NCBI GenBank assembly: GCA_963789015.1
Contig: CAWBIU010000001.1
Span: 1,054,001-1,118,000, forward strand
Length of the DNA stretch: 64,000 nt
Reading direction: 5' to 3'
DNA from: JAOPZW01 sp963789015
GTDB lineage: Bacteria > Actinomycetota > Thermoleophilia > Solirubrobacterales > Solirubrobacteraceae
The notes under the pieces are model-generated. The model ran no database searches. It saw only the letters and a list, made by a program, of their open reading frames with translations, and was not told where the DNA came from. The position numbers were made by a program, and so were the translations under genes. Positions 7,459 through 15,913 of the stretch are shown piece by piece. Each line of letters starts with the position of its first letter. The first letter of the stretch is position 1.

Positions 7459-8982
7459 ATGGGTGTCTGGCTGCTTGCGCGTCGCGCAAGGCCGGCAGCA
7501 ATGGCAGTGGTGGCCGTCGTGTTGATGTTCGGCGCGCCGGCGGGGGCCGACGCGGCGCAGGCCGCGGCGTCCCCGAGGGAGGCGAGCGTGGCCCGTGTCG
7601 GGCTGCTCGCGCGGGGTGTGGGGATGGGCGCCGAGCCGAGTGTGCGTGTGCGTCGTGTGCAGCGCGTGCTCGCGCGGCGCGGTTTTGATCTGGGAGCGCC
7701 GGGGGTTGATGGGCGTTTCGGCCCGTTGACCGATGGTGCGGTGCGCCGCTTTCAGCGCCGTTATGGGCTGGTCGGGGACGGGATCGTCGGGCCGCGCACG
7801 CGCCGTGTGCTGCGGCGTCTGCAGGTCCGTCAGCAGCGCGCCTTCGGCGAGCGCCGGCGGTCGGGTGGGCGCGACGGCTCCGATCGCCGGGCGCCGGCAT
7901 CCAGGACGCAGTCGCCGGCGCAGTCGCCGGCGCAGCCGAGGACGGTGCCGCGGGGCGTGTCGGGCGGGCGTGATGTCACCGCGCTGGTCGTGGCGCTCGC
8001 CGCGGTCGTGCTGGCGTTGGTGGCGCTCGCGGGTGTCGTGCGTCGCCGTTTCACCGATCCCAAGAGGAGGTCTGAGTCGCGGATGAACCTGATCACGATC
8101 GATCGTGCCCTGACGCTTGAGGGCGACAGCGCCGATCCGGACGTCGGCGCGTTTTGTGGGGAGGTGCTGGCCGCCGCGGTCAGCGACGACCCCGAGGATC
8201 CGCGCACGCGCTATCTCGTCGATGACCCGCGCAAGCGCGCGCCGGTGTGGGTCTCCGAGCGGGAGGTCAGGCGCCGGCGCAGCGATGTGCCGGCGGGGGC
8301 GCCGGTGATCGGGTATGTCAGCGTGCCGCAGGGCCCCAGCGATCGCGAGCAGGGCGCGTTCGCCGAGATCGAGGGGTTCTGTGAGGACCGGGGCTGGGAG
8401 CTTTCGGAGATCGTGCGCGACAAGGAGCTGACGCGGATGCTCGAGCGCCCCGGGCTGCAGTACGCGCTCAAGCAGATCGCCGCCGGTGAGGCGCGGGCGC
8501 TCGTCGTCAGCGACCTGCGGCGCCTGACGCGCTCGGTGTCCGATCTCGGGGCGCTGCTTGAGTGGTTTCGCGAGGCCGACGCGACGCTCGTCGCCCTCGA
8601 CCTCGGGCTTGACACGTCAAGCGCGCACGGCGGCGACGTGACGAACACGATGATCCGCCTGGCCGAGTGGGGACGCGACGCGCAGCGCGCAGCGCACCCA
8701 GGCCGGGCTGGCGCAGGTCGGCGGTGAGCGCCGGATCGCCGGGCGGCGCTCGATGGCCGAGAACCCCGAGCTGCTGGCGCGGATCGCGGCGATGCGACGC
8801 GCCGGGATGACGCTTCAGGCGATCTCCGACCAGCTCAACGACGAGCAGATCCCGACGATCCGCGGCGGCGCGCTGTGGCGACCCTCAAGCGTGCAGGCCG
8901 CGCTCGGCTACAAGCGCCCCGCCGCGCGCAGCATCAAGGACCAGCTCCCCCCAACCCACACCCCCACGAACAGCACAACTAA
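7459..8982 (+). CDS. Peptidoglycan-binding, membrane-anchored serine-recombinase-like protein (frameshift near 3' end)
   Basis: ATG 7459 has a good ribosome site (GAAGGGAG). Order: signal peptide (residues about 1-35), PG_binding_1 domain (about 53-118, 'VRRVQRVLARRGFDLG...VDGRFGPLTDGAVRRFQRRY'), low-complexity linker, one TM helix (about 172-193, 'VTALVVALAAVVLALVALAG'), an Arg-rich turn, a bridging segment, and a resolvase-fold domain from about 277 ('APVIGYVSVPQGPSDREQ'). The usual 'Y.RVS' active-site motif reads 'YVSVP', so both the Arg and the nucleophilic Ser are missing, although 'DLRRLTRSVSDLG' is kept. After a frameshift near 8690 the frame continues with a recombinase-type HTH ('RRAGMTLQAISDQLNDEQIP', 'WRPSSVQAALGYKRP'). 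A second slip in a C6 run would end it at TAA 8980-8982; otherwise it runs to 9106. A wall-sensing DNA-binding protein is inferred. Confidence 0.72.
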
Positions 8983-9012
8983 ACGGCGGCCCCGCCCAGG
9001 CGAGGCCCCCAC

Positions 9013-9050
9013 GGTCCCGGCCGGCCCCCCCCTTCCAGCCGGCCGGGACC
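9013..9050 (+). terminator. Perfect 12-bp hairpin with C8 loop
   Basis: GGTCCCGGCCGG and CCGGCCGGGACC flank a 14-nt loop that contains eight C residues. A smaller imperfect hairpin (GGCCCCGC/GCGAGGCC) precedes it. It lies between the recombinase-like gene and the next promoter and probably ends the upstream transcript. Confidence 0.6.
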
Positions 9051-9087
9051 ACCCCCCGCGCACACGCCACGGGATAGCGTCCCGCCC

Positions 9088-10296
9088 ATGCACCGCGCGG
9101 CCGTGATCGGGGCCGGGCTCGCCGGCCTCGCCGCGGCCGATGGGCTGCACCGCGCCGGGGTCGAGGTCGTCGTGCTCGAGGCGCGCGAGCGCGTCGGCGG
9201 GCGCGTCTGGTCGCAGCGGCTGCCCAACGGCGCGATCGTCGAGATGGGCGCCGAGTTCATCCTCCCCGGCAACACCGTCGTCGAGGCAACCGCCGAGCGG
9301 CTCGGGCTCGGCCTGTGGGCCAAGGGCATGGCGTACGGCCGTCGCGAGCCCCGTGGCACCGACGAGCCGGTCTCCGAGGACGACCTGCGCGCCGCGGCCG
9401 GGACCATCGAGTCTGCGCTTTCGGCCGGCGAACGCGGCTCGGCCGCCGGCCTGCTCGACCGCCTCGATCTGCGGCCCGCCGTCCGTGAGGCGGTCCGCGC
9501 GCGCGTCGAGGTCTCCGCCGCGGCCTCCGCGACCGAGGTCGCGGCCGGGGAGCTGGCCGGCCTCGCCGCCTTCAGCGACATCCCGTCTCACGGGGTCGCG
9601 GGCGGCAATCAGGGGCTCGCGCTCGGCCTGGCCGCGCCCCTCGCCGGCGCCGTGCACCTCGAGACGCCCGTCCGCGCGCTCGTGTGGAGCGAGGATGGCG
9701 TCGTCCTGCGCACCGACGACGACGAGATCGTCGCCGACGCCGCGGTCGTCGCGGTGCCCGCGTCGGTGATGGACGCCATCGCCTTCGCGCCGGCGCTGCC
9801 GCAGCGCACGCAGGCCGCGATCGCGCGCGTCCCCTACGGCCACGCCGCGAAGCTGTTCACGCCATTGCGCGCCCCCGCGGGGCCGAGCGCAGTCCTGTCC
9901 GTCCCCGAGCGCTACTGGGCGTGGACGGCGCGCGCGGGCGAGGAGGTCCAGCCCGTCGTCCACGCGTTCGCCGGCTCGCGCGCCGCGGTCGACCGCCTCG
10001 GCGTGGCCGACGGCCCGCAACGCTGGCTGGACTCGCTCGCCCGGCTGCGCCCCGACCTGGATCTCCAGACGGGCGGCGCGCTGCTCTCGACCTGGTCCGA
10101 CGACCCATGGGCCCGCGCCGCCTACTCCGTCCACGGCCCCGACCTCGGCGACCCGGCGCTGACCGAGCCGTGCGGGCCGATCGCCTTCGCGGGCGAGCAC
10201 ACCGCGGGTCCCCACGCGGCGCTGATGGAGGGCGCGCTGCGCAGCGGCGCGCGCGCCGCCGGCCAGGTCCAGGACGCGCTCAGCGCGCGGTCGTGA
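9088..10296 (+). CDS. FAD-dependent amine oxidase (flavin monoamine oxidase family)
   Basis: 402 residues. The N-terminus carries the Rossmann FAD motif 'AAVIGAGLAGLAAADGLHRA' and the 'VLEARERVGGRVW' segment of amine oxidases; the C-terminus has 'IAFAGEHTAGPHAALMEGAL', which closes the flavin site. Members oxidise primary or secondary amines to imines with H2O2 release; the substrate is not evident. ATG 9088 lies 7 nt after a -10 box TAGCGT (9075-9080), which implies a leaderless mRNA and fixes the start. Its last 17 nt overlap the convergent gene at 10280. No secretion signal, so cytoplasmic. Confidence 0.9.
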   Translation: MHRAAVIGAGLAGLAAADGLHRAGVEVVVLEARERVGGRVWSQRLPNGAIVEMGAEFILPGNTVVEATAERLGLGLWAKGMAYGRREPRGTDEPVSEDDLRAAAGTIESALSAGERGSAAGLLDRLDLRPAVREAVRARVEVSAAASATEVAAGELAGLAAFSDIPSHGVAGGNQGLALGLAAPLAGAVHLETPVRALVWSEDGVVLRTDDDEIVADAAVVAVPASVMDAIAFAPALPQRTQAAIARVPYGHAAKLFTPLRAPAGPSAVLSVPERYWAWTARAGEEVQPVVHAFAGSRAAVDRLGVADGPQRWLDSLARLRPDLDLQTGGALLSTWSDDPWARAAYSVHGPDLGDPALTEPCGPIAFAGEHTAGPHAALMEGALRSGARAAGQVQDALSARS

Positions 10297-11656
10297 AGAC
10301 GCCGTCGGGGTCGTAGCGGGCGCGCACCTCGAGCAGGCGCTCGAGATTCGGCCCGTAGTAGGCGGCCTGCTCGTCGGCGAGGTCCGGGTCCGGGAAGTTC
10401 GCGTATACGCCGCCGGTGCCCCACGGCCGCACGATCCCCCACGAGCGCGCCAGCCACCGGCGGGCGGGCTCACGCTCGTTGGACGGCATGGCCGCCGGCA
10501 CGACGACCTCGTGCTTGAGCAGGAAGCGCGCGTCGCGGTGCGGGAACGCGGTCGCCTCCGGCGCGAGGCGCGCGTAGGCGCCCCCCAGCGGCGCGAAGTC
10601 GAGGCCGCGCGCCTCGCCGGCCACGCGGTGGTGGGTCAGGTGCTCGACGACCTCGGCGATCGCCTCGCCCGGGATCGCGTGGCGGAAGAACTCGCACCGG
10701 CTGTACATGTGGCCGTCCTCGGCGGGCTCGTCCGTGTCGTCGAGCGACGACAGCCAGCGCTTCGTCTCGCGCAAGGTGCGCGTGCACATCACCGATGTGG
10801 CCGGCTCGGCGCGGGCGCGCGCGGCGAGGTCGCCGAGCTGCGCGGCCGTCGCGGCCTCCGAGCCGGTCATCGCGCCGAACACCGTCACCACCGCCGGGCG
10901 CTCGGGCTCGGGTGGGACTGTGACGAGCAGCTGGGCGGCGATCTCGTCCGGGGCGCCGGGCGCCCAGGCCTGCCAGGCCTCGATCAGGGCCGCGGCGCGC
11001 TCGACCGGCCACGTCACGTGGAAGGCGGTCGCGTCGCGCGCGGGGCGCGTCGCGAAGCGCAGCGAGGTGACGACCCCGGGCGTGCCCAGGCCGCCGCCCT
11101 GAAGCGCCCAGAGCAGGTCGGGCTCGCGCTTCTCGTCGCAGTCGGTGATCCGCCCGTCGGCGAGCACGACGCGCGCGGCGCGCAGGCTGTCGGAGGTCAG
11201 CCCGTGCAGGCGTCCGAGGATCCCGATCCCGCCGCCGAGCGCGAGGCCGGCGATCCCGACCTCCGGCCCGCAGCCGGTCGCCAAGCAGACGCCGTGGGCG
11301 TCGAGCGCGTCGAGCACCTCGCCGAGGCGGGCGCCGGCGCCGGCCACGGCCACGCCCGCGCCGATCTCGACGCCCGCCATCGGGCGCACGTCGATCACGA
11401 CGCCCTCGGTCGTCGAGCGCCCGGCGAAGCAATGCCCGCCGCTGCGCGGGACCACCGGCAGTTGCGCGCGGCGCGCGAAGGCGAGCGCCGCGGCCACGTC
11501 GGCGGGCGACGCGCAGCGCACGACGGCCTGCGGCCGGACGTCGGCGAACCGCGCCATCGCGGGTCGCCGCGCGTCGTCGTAGCCGGCTGTGCCGGGCGTG
11601 AGCACCTCGCCCTCGATCGCGGCCTGCAGCTCCGAGATGTCGGCGACGCCGGTCAC
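10280..11656 (-). CDS. Berberine-bridge-type FAD-linked oxidase
   Basis: 458 residues from GTG 11656. An FAD_binding_4 (PCMH) domain spans about 30-200 with 'PVVPRSGGHCFAGRST' (His75, 8-alpha-histidyl site) and 'CLATGCGPEVGIAGLALGGG' (Cys129, 6-S-cysteinyl position), so the flavin is probably doubly covalent. The C-terminal BBE segment 'YYGPNLERLLEVRARYDPDG' and 'F' closes the fold. Such enzymes oxidise sugars, alcohols or secondary metabolites. No signal peptide is visible. It converges on the amine oxidase, sharing 17 nt at the 3' ends. Substrate unknown. Confidence 0.88.
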   Translation of the reverse strand: MTGVADISELQAAIEGEVLTPGTAGYDDARRPAMARFADVRPQAVVRCASPADVAAALAFARRAQLPVVPRSGGHCFAGRSTTEGVVIDVRPMAGVEIGAGVAVAGAGARLGEVLDALDAHGVCLATGCGPEVGIAGLALGGGIGILGRLHGLTSDSLRAARVVLADGRITDCDEKREPDLLWALQGGGLGTPGVVTSLRFATRPARDATAFHVTWPVERAAALIEAWQAWAPGAPDEIAAQLLVTVPPEPERPAVVTVFGAMTGSEAATAAQLGDLAARARAEPATSVMCTRTLRETKRWLSSLDDTDEPAEDGHMYSRCEFFRHAIPGEAIAEVVEHLTHHRVAGEARGLDFAPLGGAYARLAPEATAFPHRDARFLLKHEVVVPAAMPSNEREPARRWLARSWGIVRPWGTGGVYANFPDPDLADEQAAYYGPNLERLLEVRARYDPDGVFTTAR

Positions 11657-11758
11657 CTGCGGACAGTGTGACGCCCCGCTGTCAAGCAAGTGTGCGGGGT
11701 CGCGTCCGCCATCGCACACGCGCTTCAGTTCCGGTGCGTCGCGGCCGTTAACACCGCT

Positions 11759-12562
11759 GTGAGCCCCGTGCGCTCGAGGTCGATGCTGCTCGCCGCCGCC
11801 GTCGCGGCCGGGTTGGCGCTGGCCGGGTGCGGCTCCGGATCCGAGGACGGATCGGCCAAACGCGGGGCCCAGCTCGCCGCCGCGACGCCCGCCGGCGGCG
11901 CCGGCCGCGTGGCGCTCGTGCGCGACGACGCCGAGGCCGACCAGAGCTTCCCGCTGCCCGCCGGCACGCGCGGCGGCGCCAAGGCCCCGCTCCCGAGCGC
12001 CGTCAAGGCCGCGCCGGTCCAGGACGAGGAGGACGAGCCGTCGATCTCGCCCGGCGCCCCGACCGACGCCGAGATCGAGGCCGAGCTGAAGGAGATGAAG
12101 GGCGTCCTCAGGGACCTCGAGCGCCGCAAGGGCCAGACCACGACGGTCAGCTCGCGCGCGGGACTGACCCCGGGCGGCAACGCCAAGACCCCGCTGGGCG
12201 CCCCGGCGCGCGTCGCGCAGATCATCGCCGGCGGCAACGCCATCGCCCGCTTCCCGTACATCTGGGGCGGCGGGCACGGCTCCTTCGTCGACAGCGGCTA
12301 CGACTGCTCGGGCTCGGTCAGCTACGCGCTCGCCGCTGCCGGCATCCTCGGCGGGTCGCTGGTTTCCGGCCAGTTCGCCCAGTGGGGCGAGCCGGGGCCC
12401 GGCCGCTGGGTGACGATCTACGCCAACGAGGGCCACGTCTTCATGTACGTCGCGGGCCTGCGCTTCGACACGAGCGGCCGCGACGGCCCGCTCGGCTCAC
12501 GCTGGCAGACGGCCCCGCGCTCGCTGGCGGGGTTCACCGTCCGCCACCCGCCGGGCCTCTAG
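11759..12562 (+). CDS. Lipoprotein with NlpC/P60-like peptidase domain
   Basis: 267 residues from GTG 11759 (another GTG at 11768 is possible). A lipobox 'LALAGC' after 'RSRSMLLAAAVAAG' predicts diacylglyceryl anchoring outside the membrane. A disordered Ala/Gly/acidic region and a short coiled coil ('EIEAELKEMKGVLRDLERRK') precede a C-terminal papain-like domain: 'FPYIWGGGHGSFVDSGYDCSG' with Cys183 as nucleophile and 'EGHVFMYV' with His226 as the general base. This is the layout of gamma-D-glutamyl-DAP type wall hydrolases, here of the version common as phage-like or secreted C40 peptidases. A role in peptidoglycan remodelling is inferred. Confidence 0.82.
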   Translation: MSPVRSRSMLLAAAVAAGLALAGCGSGSEDGSAKRGAQLAAATPAGGAGRVALVRDDAEADQSFPLPAGTRGGAKAPLPSAVKAAPVQDEEDEPSISPGAPTDAEIEAELKEMKGVLRDLERRKGQTTTVSSRAGLTPGGNAKTPLGAPARVAQIIAGGNAIARFPYIWGGGHGSFVDSGYDCSGSVSYALAAAGILGGSLVSGQFAQWGEPGPGRWVTIYANEGHVFMYVAGLRFDTSGRDGPLGSRWQTAPRSLAGFTVRHPPGL

Positions 12563-12563
12563 G

Positions 12564-13220
12564 TCAGGCGCGGCCGCCCGCGCCCCAGAAGAACGGGCCC
12601 GACGTCTCGGTGACGGCGATCCGCCAGCCGAGCCGCTCCAGGCGCGCCTGCAGGTCGGCCGGGCGGTGGGGGACCTTCACGGCGTGGAACGCCGTGCCGT
12701 CGTTCAGGCGGCGGCGGATCGTCGACGACGTCTCGCCGTCGACGAGCTCGTCGGCCGTCCGGTACGCGTCGTCGGCGAAGAACACGCGCCCGCCCGGCGC
12801 GAGGCAGTCGTCGACCAGCGACCAGAACGCCTCGAAGCGCTCGAGCGGGACGTGCGACAGCCAGAAGCCGAAGAAGACGACGTCCCAGCGCCGGTCGGGC
12901 CGCCAGCCGAACAGGTCGGCCTGGACGAAGCGAACGGGGCCGTCGCCGGTGCGCCGCGCCGCGATGGCGAGCATCTCCGGAGACGAGTCCACCGCGGTGA
13001 GCCGGGTCGCGTGGCGCAGCAGGTGGGGCGTCCAGGTCCCCGGGCCGCAGGCGAGCTCGAGCACGTCGCCCTCGGGTCCGAAGGCGTCGAGCGCGGCGAG
13101 CAGCTCGCGGCCGGCGTCCTCGACGCCCTCGAGCGCGTGGTCGTCGTACTCGGCGGCGACGGCCCGGTAGTAGGCGACCTGCTCGGCGAGCAGCGGCGCG
13201 AGGTCGTCGGAGGCGGTCAT
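12564..13220 (-). CDS. Class I SAM-dependent methyltransferase
   Basis: 218 residues from ATG 13220, supported by a -10 box TAACCT 8 nt upstream (13229-13234, reverse). Motif I is 'GDVLELACGPGTWTPHLL', motif II 'LTAVDSSPEML', motif III 'VRFVQADLFGW', then 'RWDVVFFGFWLSHVP' and 'LAPGGRVFFADD', the standard Methyltransf_11/25 order. The methyl acceptor is not evident. The gene lies just downstream of the EamA exporter on the same strand but has its own promoter-like box. Confidence 0.88.
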   Translation of the reverse strand: MTASDDLAPLLAEQVAYYRAVAAEYDDHALEGVEDAGRELLAALDAFGPEGDVLELACGPGTWTPHLLRHATRLTAVDSSPEMLAIAARRTGDGPVRFVQADLFGWRPDRRWDVVFFGFWLSHVPLERFEAFWSLVDDCLAPGGRVFFADDAYRTADELVDGETSSTIRRRLNDGTAFHAVKVPHRPADLQARLERLGWRIAVTETSGPFFWGAGGRA

Positions 13221-13231
13221 GGATCCGCAGG

Positions 13232-14140
13232 TTAGGCCGACCGCGCCGCCGTCGCGGACGCGACGACGACGCACCCGACCGCCGCGACCTCGAGCGCGCC
13301 CAGCGCCTGGCCGAGGACGAGCAGCCCGATGATCGCCGCGATCGCCGGCTCGAGGCTGAGCAGGACGCTGAACGTCGCGGCGCTCACGAGCCGCAGGGCG
13401 AGCAGCTCGAGCAGGTAGGGGATCGCCGACGCGAGCGCGGCCACGGCGAGGCCGACGGCGAGCACGCGCGCGTCCCACAGCGCCGCCCCGGAGACGACGG
13501 CGGCGGGCGCGGTCAGGACCGCGGCGGCGACGACCATCGTCCCGGTCAGCACGGGCAGCGGCTCGGCGCCGCCGACCAGGCGCTTGGCGAGCACGATGTA
13601 CGTCCCCCAGCACGCAGCCGAGCCGAAGGCGAACGCGGCGCCGGCCGGGTCGATGCCGGCGCTCGGGCCGCCCAGCAGCGCCACGCCGACGCCGGCGAGG
13701 AGCGCGCAGGCGACGTCGGCGCGCCGCCGCGAGCCGGCCAGCGCGACGAGCAGCGGGCCGGTGAACTCGATCGTCGAGGCGACGCCGAGCGGGATCCGTG
13801 CGATCGACTCGAAGAAGCAGACGTTCATGGCGGCGAGCACGGCGCCCAGCGCGACCACGCCGCCGATCCGCTCCCGCGGCAGCGCCAGCGCGCGGCGGCC
13901 GCCGACGGCGACGAGCAGCAGCGCGGCGAGCGCGCAGCGCAGCCACAGCGCCCCGACCGGCCCGACGGAGTCGAACAGGCCGGTGGCGATCGCCGAGCCG
14001 AGGTGCATGGAGACGGCGAGCCCGATGACGAGCAGCGGCGCCGAGCCGCCGGCCAGCGCGGCGGCGCGCGCCCCGCGGCGGCGGAACGGCCCGCCGGGCG
14101 GCGGCAGGCCGGCGGGGGCGGCGAGGTCGGCGACGGGCAT
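13232..14140 (-). CDS. EamA/RhtA-like drug/metabolite exporter
   Basis: 302 residues with about ten hydrophobic helices in two EamA repeats. The first includes 'IGLAVSMHLGSAIATGLFDS' and 'VCFFESIARIPLGVASTIEF', the second 'GSAACWGTYIVLAKRLVGG' and 'SLEPAIAAIIGLLVLGQALG'. 'ARIPLGVASTIEFTGPL' is typical of the RhtA branch, which exports threonine/homoserine and related metabolites. ATG 14140 lies 1 nt after the upstream ligase stop, so the two genes form an operon. Substrate not determinable. Confidence 0.86.
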   Translation of the reverse strand: MPVADLAAPAGLPPPGGPFRRRGARAAALAGGSAPLLVIGLAVSMHLGSAIATGLFDSVGPVGALWLRCALAALLLVAVGGRRALALPRERIGGVVALGAVLAAMNVCFFESIARIPLGVASTIEFTGPLLVALAGSRRRADVACALLAGVGVALLGGPSAGIDPAGAAFAFGSAACWGTYIVLAKRLVGGAEPLPVLTGTMVVAAAVLTAPAAVVSGAALWDARVLAVGLAVAALASAIPYLLELLALRLVSAATFSVLLSLEPAIAAIIGLLVLGQALGALEVAAVGCVVVASATAARSA

Positions 14141-14141
14141 C

Positions 14142-15665
14142 TCAGCCGGCCCCGTGGATCGCGCGCACGGTGTCGACGGTGTCCGCCTCGCCGGGGCCCT
14201 TGTCGGGACGGTGGCGCAGCACGCGCGCGAAGCGCAGCGCCATCCCGCCCGGGTAGCGCGGGCTCGTCTGCACCCCGTCGAAGGCGACCTCCACGACGAG
14301 CTCGGGGCGCACATGGACGACGTGGCCCTCGCGGCCGACCTCGAGCGCGAGCAGGTGCTCGGTCTGCCATGCGAGCATCGCATCGGTCAGCCCCTTGAAC
14401 GTCTTGCCGAGCATGACGTAGCCGCCCTCGGGGTCGCGCGCGCCGAGGTGCAGGTTGCTCAGCTTGCCCTGCCGCCGGCCGTGGCCCCACTCGACGGCGA
14501 GCACGACGAGGTCCAGCGTGTGGCGCGGCTTGACCTTCAGCCAGCCCGCGCCGCGGCGCCCGGCCTCGTAGCGCGCGGCGAGCGATTTGACGATCACGCC
14601 CTCGTGCCCGCGCGCGAGCGCGTCCTCGAGCACGGCGGCGGCCGTCTCGGCGTTCTCGGCCACCGTGCGCGGGACCCGCAGCGGCTCGGGCACGATCGAC
14701 GCGAGGGCGGCGAACCGCTCCTCGCCGGGACGGTCGAGCAGGTCCTCGCCGTCCAGGTGCAGCACGTCGAACAGCGACGGCGTGAGCGGCGTCGTCCGGC
14801 GCAGCTCGTCGACCGCGCGACGGCTGCCGAAGCGCGAGGCCGTGCGCTGGAACGGGTGGGGGCGGCCGTCCGGCCGCAGCGCGATCGTCTCGCCGTCGAG
14901 GACGAACGTGCGCGCGTCGAGCGCGAGCGCCGCCTCGACGATCTCCGGGACGCGGGCCGTGACCTCGTCGAGCGTGCGCGTGAAGACGGCGACGTCGGCG
15001 CCGTCGCGGTGGACCTGGATGCGCGCGCCGTCGAGCTTGAACTCGACGGCGGCCGGGCTGACCTTGGCCAGCGCGGCGTCGATGTCGGCCGCGGGGGAGG
15101 CGAGCATCGGCTGCAGCGGCCGGCCGGGCTCGAGGCGGATCTCGTCCAGAGCGGCGGCGCCGCCCGTCAGCGCCGCGGTCGCGACGGCGCCGAGGTCGCC
15201 GCGCAGCATGAGCGCGCGGCGCACGGCCGCCGTGGGGACCTCCGCCGCCCGCGCGACCGCCTCCACCATCACGCCCTGCAGCGCGCCCTGGCGCAGATCG
15301 CCGGACAGCAGGCGCACGAGCCAGCGGGCCTCGTCCTCCGTCGCGCGCGAGAACAGGTCGCCGATGAGCCGCCGTCGCTCGGTCTGCGACCCGGGGCCCG
15401 AGCACGCGCCGATGCGCGCGAACAGATCGTCGACCTCGGCGACCGTGAGCGTCGCCTCGGCCGCGCCGCCGGGCGCGTCGCGGAGCGCGGCCCAGCCGAC
15501 GCCGATCTGTCGCTGGCGCAGCTCGCCGGACAACCACGCCACCCCGGCGGGGACCTCGTCGCCGGCCATCCGCCGCAGGGCGCCGGCGAGCAGCTCGGTC
15601 TTGCCGCGCCGGGCCGACGTCTTGGCGATGGCGTCGGACGCCTCGACGAGGTCGCGCAGCCTCAC
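14142..15665 (-). CDS. lig: ATP-dependent DNA ligase
   Basis: 507 residues, GTG start at 15665. The N-terminal helical DNA_ligase_A_N domain (about 1-170) is followed by the nucleotidyltransferase core with motif I 'EFKLDGARIQVHRDG', whose lysine is adenylated, motif IV-like 'EGVIVKSLAARYEAGRR', motif V 'WLKVKP' and a C-terminal OB fold. This is the stand-alone LigB/LigC-like type that supplements the NAD-dependent replicative ligase. A CATAAT -10 box (15672-15677, reverse) 6 nt before the GTG implies a leaderless transcript. No Ku or polymerase domain adjoins it. Confidence 0.92.
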   Translation of the reverse strand: MRLRDLVEASDAIAKTSARRGKTELLAGALRRMAGDEVPAGVAWLSGELRQRQIGVGWAALRDAPGGAAEATLTVAEVDDLFARIGACSGPGSQTERRRLIGDLFSRATEDEARWLVRLLSGDLRQGALQGVMVEAVARAAEVPTAAVRRALMLRGDLGAVATAALTGGAAALDEIRLEPGRPLQPMLASPAADIDAALAKVSPAAVEFKLDGARIQVHRDGADVAVFTRTLDEVTARVPEIVEAALALDARTFVLDGETIALRPDGRPHPFQRTASRFGSRRAVDELRRTTPLTPSLFDVLHLDGEDLLDRPGEERFAALASIVPEPLRVPRTVAENAETAAAVLEDALARGHEGVIVKSLAARYEAGRRGAGWLKVKPRHTLDLVVLAVEWGHGRRQGKLSNLHLGARDPEGGYVMLGKTFKGLTDAMLAWQTEHLLALEVGREGHVVHVRPELVVEVAFDGVQTSPRYPGGMALRFARVLRHRPDKGPGEADTVDTVRAIHGAG

Positions 15666-15671
15666 CCGAGT

Positions 15672-15677
15672 ATTATG
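15672..15677 (-). promoter_or_regulatory. -10 box for leaderless ligase transcript
   Basis: CATAAT on the minus strand, 6 nt before the GTG start at 15665. No clear -35 match. Confidence 0.55.
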
Positions 15678-15851
15678 GGTCCTCGGATGTCCGCGCCCGG
15701 TCCACGCGCGGGCGTCCAAACGGTCCGTGCGTGCATCCCGGACCGATATGCGCTACCCTGAACGGCTCGCCGGCGTCTGCCGTTCGGACGTGCGCGGCTG
15801 CCTCGCAGTGTGTCATGGCTCACAGCTGCCGCCCGGCGAGCTCCCCGACTG

Positions 15852-15878
15852 TTGCTTAGCAACGATTCGGGGTATAAT
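15852..15878 (+). promoter_or_regulatory. Sigma-70 promoter of the sigma factor gene
   Basis: A perfect TATAAT at 15873-15878 is preceded by GGGG and by TTGCTT at 15852-15857 (15-nt spacer; TGTTGC at 15850 would give 17). This is one of the few AT-rich spots in the window. The mRNA leader of about 30 nt contains the ribosome site TGGAGG (15905-15910). Confidence 0.7.
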
Positions 15879-15913
15879 TCCGAGTACAAGAATCGGATAT
15901 CCCCTGGAGGATC

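Noticed and set aside
7459..8982. Mobile element carrying an active serine integrase
   Set aside because: The catalytic serine motif is replaced, the protein has a signal peptide and TM helix, and no attachment sites or cargo genes flank it.
14142..15665. Non-homologous end joining cluster (Ku/LigD)
   Set aside because: The ligase has no polymerase or phosphoesterase domain and no Ku gene is in the window.
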